Below, in pieces: positions 60,272 to 64,000 of a DNA stretch of 64,000 bases. Both the position numbers and the translations under genes were made by a program. Under the pieces are notes generated by a model, which saw only the letters and a list, made by a program, of their open reading frames with translations, was not told where the DNA came from and did no database searches. How positions within the stretch are numbered: position 1 is the stretch's first letter; the number at the start of each line of letters is the position of its first letter. The stretch comes from Echiichthys vipera (taxonomy: Eukaryota > Chordata > Actinopteri > Perciformes > Trachinidae): the NCBI GenBank assembly GCA_963691815.1, contig OY829657.1, positions 14,370,880 to 14,434,879 on the forward strand. Direction: 5' to 3'.

Positions 60272-63200
60272 TAAGATCATCATTGTAAAGAAGAGATTTA
60301 CCTTCAATCAAAGTGCTACAGAAGCCAAAAAGGAGCCGTTACTCTCCCACTAAAGACATCGGGAACTAGTGTAAAGTGATGCACAACAGATTCTTACCAC
60401 ACAATGCACCAGGATACTGAGAGGAATCCAAAAGATGAGTGAGAACACGACGACAGAGCCCACTATGTTATCCGCCAGGAACTTCCCTGGAGAGGGGGAG
60501 GTTAGGAAAGGCCAAGGTAAGGAGAGTGACAAGACCTTGTCTCAACTGCTGCAGTCATCAATAACAGAACTAAAGACTGATTTTAAAAAACACTTATATG
60601 TCTGCTTTGGGAATCCCTTGACACAATTTTAGATTTTAAAGTGGCCTGTCGTATCCAACTTACCAAATGTGTTGATGTCCAGCTTGTCGATAAAATCCCA
60701 CAACCTCTCTATGACGTCCTGCACCTGCTTCATGCACTTTCCCTGTTTTAACAAGAGAAAGTTGACTCTCCTCAATCAGTCAAATAAAGCACAAATAAAT
60801 GAACTCCTTGATAACATACAATTTTGTCAGGCCTGGACTAACAACAAAAAAGGAAACATGGTAGGAATCCTGTCTGTGGAGTGGACAGATATAAATGATT
60901 TGGTGACTCACGCCCTCGTCACAGAAGCCCACAGTGCAGGGTTTTCCTTTGCGAAGGAAAAGGAAACTGCCATTGGTCTGGACGAAAGGAGAGCAGGTGC
61001 CATCTTTGCCCCTGCAGCACACTTTACAGGAGTCCTCTGTCTCTGCAAACACAAGAGGATCGCAAAATGGTAACAGCTATACCTCCTATTATCAGTGGCA
61101 GTGCACACATTTTTCTGAGCAGAGCTGAAAAGATTAATTCAGACTTATGAAGAATCTCTGCCATCTGCAGAAATCCTGTATCCGATGTAAACTTTCCAAG
61201 AAGTAAAGAAACGGCTGTGTTTACAATCAGTGTCAATATATTTCATAAGTTCAAATATAAAAGTTTGGTTTTTATATACAAAAAAAGCTTCTCTTAACAA
61301 CTGTCAACATATCCCTGAATACATCAATTAAACCATGATATTCTTCAAAATCTAAACTAAACACATTTTTCAAGTATGATTTCCATTTCTTTTATTCAAA
61401 GTTCTTGATTCTGTCTGTCTGGGATATTTGGTCACCCCCGTGATGACTGGGAACCTGCTTTAGTAGCTCAGATTGGCAGGATCCACAACATTAGACAACA
61501 ATTCCCTTTAAGCTTTTATCATTTTTCCTCTTATCTTGTGCCAAATTAACTGCTCTTTACCGTTGCAGGCACAGGACTGAAGGTTCTGCATGGCCTCACA
61601 GAAAGGGTTGCAATCTCCATTGAGACACCGTCCGTTGTCAACACACACAGTGTTGTCAACAGCGTTTTCAGGAGGTGGACACTGACTGCTGTTACCTAAC
61701 ATGTGAAGGAAAGATAGGGAGATATAGTTTTAAAAAGGCTTCTAAAGATCGCTGCAGTTCTTGTGTTAGACCAGCAGGAGGCGCTAACCTGTGCAGGAGG
61801 ATATGCCTTTACAGGTAGCACTAATGGGTTCCTGGCACCTTGTCCCTGCGAGCTCAAACTTGCAATTCCTACAGCAAGGGCTGTTTCTGTCGCTGTGGAA
61901 AGAATAGAGACATGTGAATGTGTCTTGGACTCACAATAACACTACAAAAGGTTTTCTGTAGGGCTGACGTCAACTGGTCGGTCTGTTGATTGTGTGAATC
62001 GCTGGTGTTAATTTCATAAGGCCGTGTGTCCACAAAGGCATTTAATTCCGGCTAAAAATGATAGGCGCACATCTGAAAAAAACCATAAGGGTGATGGACA
62101 CACAGAGTTGCCAGATAAATTGTGGACTATTAAGTAAATCTCGAGATAATGTGCAGATTTTTTTTCCCACCCATCTCCCAATCGACCCAGATTTTCTTTG
62201 GTTAACTACAGCCCTAGTTTTTTGCCATCTTAAATTTAATTAATCCAATATTTGAGCGTGTTATTAGACTTGAAAAGTGTGTTTTGTAGAGTTTATCAGT
62301 CTTTTGGATCACATACCTGCACTGTGCACCTTTTCTGAATTTGCAGTCGGCTGAGCAGCAACGGTCGTCGTCGAGGTGGAGTAGCCCGGGGTCGCACTCC
62401 TCCCCATCCTCCACTCTGGAGTTCCCACATACCTTACTATTCCTCTCCTTGAAGCACACGGGGGCTTTGAAACGTAACGTCTTTCCTACGGAAATCTTAC
62501 TGCAGTTGGAGAAGCGCTTTAGGAGGGAAGGAGAGGTAGATATGAACTCAGAGTGGATGCTCTTTGCTCAATTGTGAAAGCGGGTTCGAGAAAGGACTGC
62601 TATGAAGCCAAAATGCTAGAATAACAGATGTAAATCTCTTTGTCAAGCAAAAAAAAAAACACAATTTACTTTAAAAAAGTTGCATAGATAAAAAGTACAC
62701 AAAGTCAATGTAAAATTGATTTAAAAATATATATATATACACATTAAAATATGCATGAATTTACAGCTACACAAACAGTCTCATGGCCTTTGTATGCATT
62801 TGTGTTGATGTATACTGATCAAGATCTTCAAGAGCAGAAAAAGTCACAGATAACGTTTTTTTACCTTAAACTTCAGCATAAAAAGTCATACACATATAAG
62901 CTCGTAAGGCCAATGGTGAAGGAGGTACAGTACATTAATTGTCAGTCATTATAATATCTCAGGAACAACTGTGACTGACATTTATCCAATACTCTGTAGA
63001 TTAAGCAGCTCAAATTCACACTTAATATCACACTTTGCAGCATGAACTCAGTGCATCCTCATAACAAGTTTGTCATGTATCTAGCAGTTACTACATTATA
63101 TGGTCTTGATTTTCAGTATAATGATACCCCTGTTGTTTATTGATTGTGTTCGATTGTGTTGTCGTATCATTTCAAACCATTATTTTCAAATTATTTTCTT

Positions 63201-64000
63201 CCCTGTCTTGTTTTGTACATTTTCCTTGTGCTAAAAATGCTCCTGTTGTATCCTCCTGAACGTTGAAGTTTGAATAGCACTTTTTACTTGTTCACATTTC
63301 AGAAGATACCTTGTTGTTCACGTGGTCTCCGCTCACAGCGATAGGGTACATGACAAACTTCCCACCGTGGTCGTCGTTGGGAGCACAGAAAGGGATGTTG
63401 TCAGGGTCGTGCTCTGCTCCAAAGTTATGGCCCAGCTCGTGAGTGGTCACCAAGTCCGCCTCCTGATGGGACCCAAACACACCAGAGTTATTTCAGATGA
63501 ACAGAGACTTTACTAGCGTATAAATCAAGAACAAAAGCTGAATTCTAACAAACAACAAATGCTTAACTGACAGTATGACTTGGTGCACGTTCTTACTCAT
63601 AACAAGGATTTTACTGACTAAACAATCATGCTTTGATAATATTATAGAGGCTCGAGTTACAAATCCCAAAAACTTCCTCTCAGCTCACATTAATGTGTTG
63701 AAACTTCACTGTCAACTGCGCTGAGAAGCAAGCAGCATACCGATAACTAAGGTGTGAAAATGCAGTAGCGTTCACATCATTACTCATAACACCCACGCAA
63801 AAAGGTGTGTCTGCTCTACTTAGAGACTACACTTGGCTGGGGGACATGTTGCATAACTTCCTTTCTAAAACCGAGTGCACATAGTCATTTGTTCTGTCAA
63901 AGAAGATGATTGAAAGATGAAGTAAAACAGACCTTAGTTAGGATGGTTTTGCCGTAGTTCTTGGTGCTGGTCAGGCCCGTGTTGAGGTAACTGGGCTTCT
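57724..64000 (-). CDS. adam17: ADAM17 (TACE), membrane metalloprotease sheddase (5' part outside window)
   Basis: Ten exons in transcription order: 64000-63933 (cut by window edge), 63462-63310, 62516-62317, 61892-61789, 61695-61561, 61042-60912, 60742-60664, 60486-60398, 60213-60154, 58131-57724. Phases join throughout. The second visible exon carries the zinc site HELGHNFGAEHD and the Met-turn YPIAVSGDH. Next come the disintegrin-like and membrane-proximal Cys-rich domains (VCGNSRVEDGEECDPG, NSPCCRNC, DSCKVCCR), the stalk helix VQDVIERLWDFIDKL, the transmembrane segment NIVGSVVVFSLIFWIPLSIL, and a tail ending KETEC. It sheds TNF, EGFR ligands and others at the cell surface (known). Active-site residues are intact. 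The tail is Gln/Ser-rich and diverged from human. Whether this is the a or b fish paralogue cannot be told here. Confidence 0.96.
59083..59188 (-). other. adam17: Exon-like segment in the last ADAM17 intron
   Basis: On the minus strand a cactttcag acceptor is followed by 106 nt open in the frame entering from exon 60213-60154 (it begins VQALNDLSITLCLG), ending at a strong donor, CCATAG then gtgagtgcg. Because 106 is not a multiple of three, inclusion would shift the reading of the last exon. I do not recognise the peptide. Could be a cassette exon or chance. Confidence 0.25.
60234..60271. repeat. (AAT)n trinucleotide repeat in an ADAM17 intron
   Basis: About twelve AAT units, 20 nt upstream (minus sense) of the 3' splice site of exon 60213-60154. 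A shorter AAT run lies at about 31003-31022 in ASAP2. Confidence 0.9.

Overview
This is a vertebrate nuclear genomic window, most probably from a teleost fish and plausibly a percomorph. Genes are split by GT-AG introns, many only about 80-500 bp long. Introns are rich in CA/TG, CT and AAT microsatellites. Several tRNA-derived SINEs and short inverted-repeat DNA elements look typical of fish. The six proteins match vertebrate families closely, and five of them (ASAP2, ITGB1BP1, CPSF3, IAH1, ADAM17) stand in the same order and orientation as I recall from human 2p25. All gene models were spliced by eye from reading frame, splice sites and remembered family sequences. No alignment or transcript data were available.

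Layout. About 1-33,870 (+): the 3' 26 coding exons of ASAP2 (ArfGAP with BAR, PH, ankyrin and SH3 domains); the N-terminal exon(s) lie upstream of the window. 36,956-38,884 (-): complete ITGB1BP1 (ICAP1), with a probable untranslated first exon near 40.0 kb. 40,912-47,236 (+): complete 18-exon CPSF3 (CPSF73), the pre-mRNA 3'-end endonuclease. 49,706-51,078 (-): a DNAJC30-like mitochondrial J-protein gene, which as far as I recall is not in the human 2p25 block. 51,927-56,167 (+): complete 6-exon IAH1, an SGNH/GDSL esterase. 57,724-64,000 (-): the 3' ten exons of ADAM17 (TACE), from the exon before the zinc-binding catalytic motif to the C-terminus; the prodomain and first part of the protease lie beyond the window.

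Orientation alternates strictly (+ - + - + -). The window therefore holds two short divergent promoter regions (ITGB1BP1/CPSF3 and DNAJC30/IAH1) and three convergent 3' ends (ASAP2/ITGB1BP1, CPSF3/DNAJC30, IAH1/ADAM17). The last pair has opposed AATAAA signals only a few bases apart. The genes are not one pathway: ASAP2, ITGB1BP1 and ADAM17 touch adhesion, membrane traffic and shedding; CPSF3 is nuclear mRNA processing; DNAJC30 is mitochondrial; IAH1 is a lipid/ester hydrolase.

No wholly new biological system was found. The points most worth checking are: a 9-nt in-frame microexon candidate in ASAP2; a 33-bp near-perfect intronic hairpin in ASAP2; a LINE fragment that fills a CPSF3 intron and stays in frame with the upstream exon; long microsatellites immediately after two 5' splice sites; the position and gene structure of DNAJC30; and an exon-like segment in the last ADAM17 intron.
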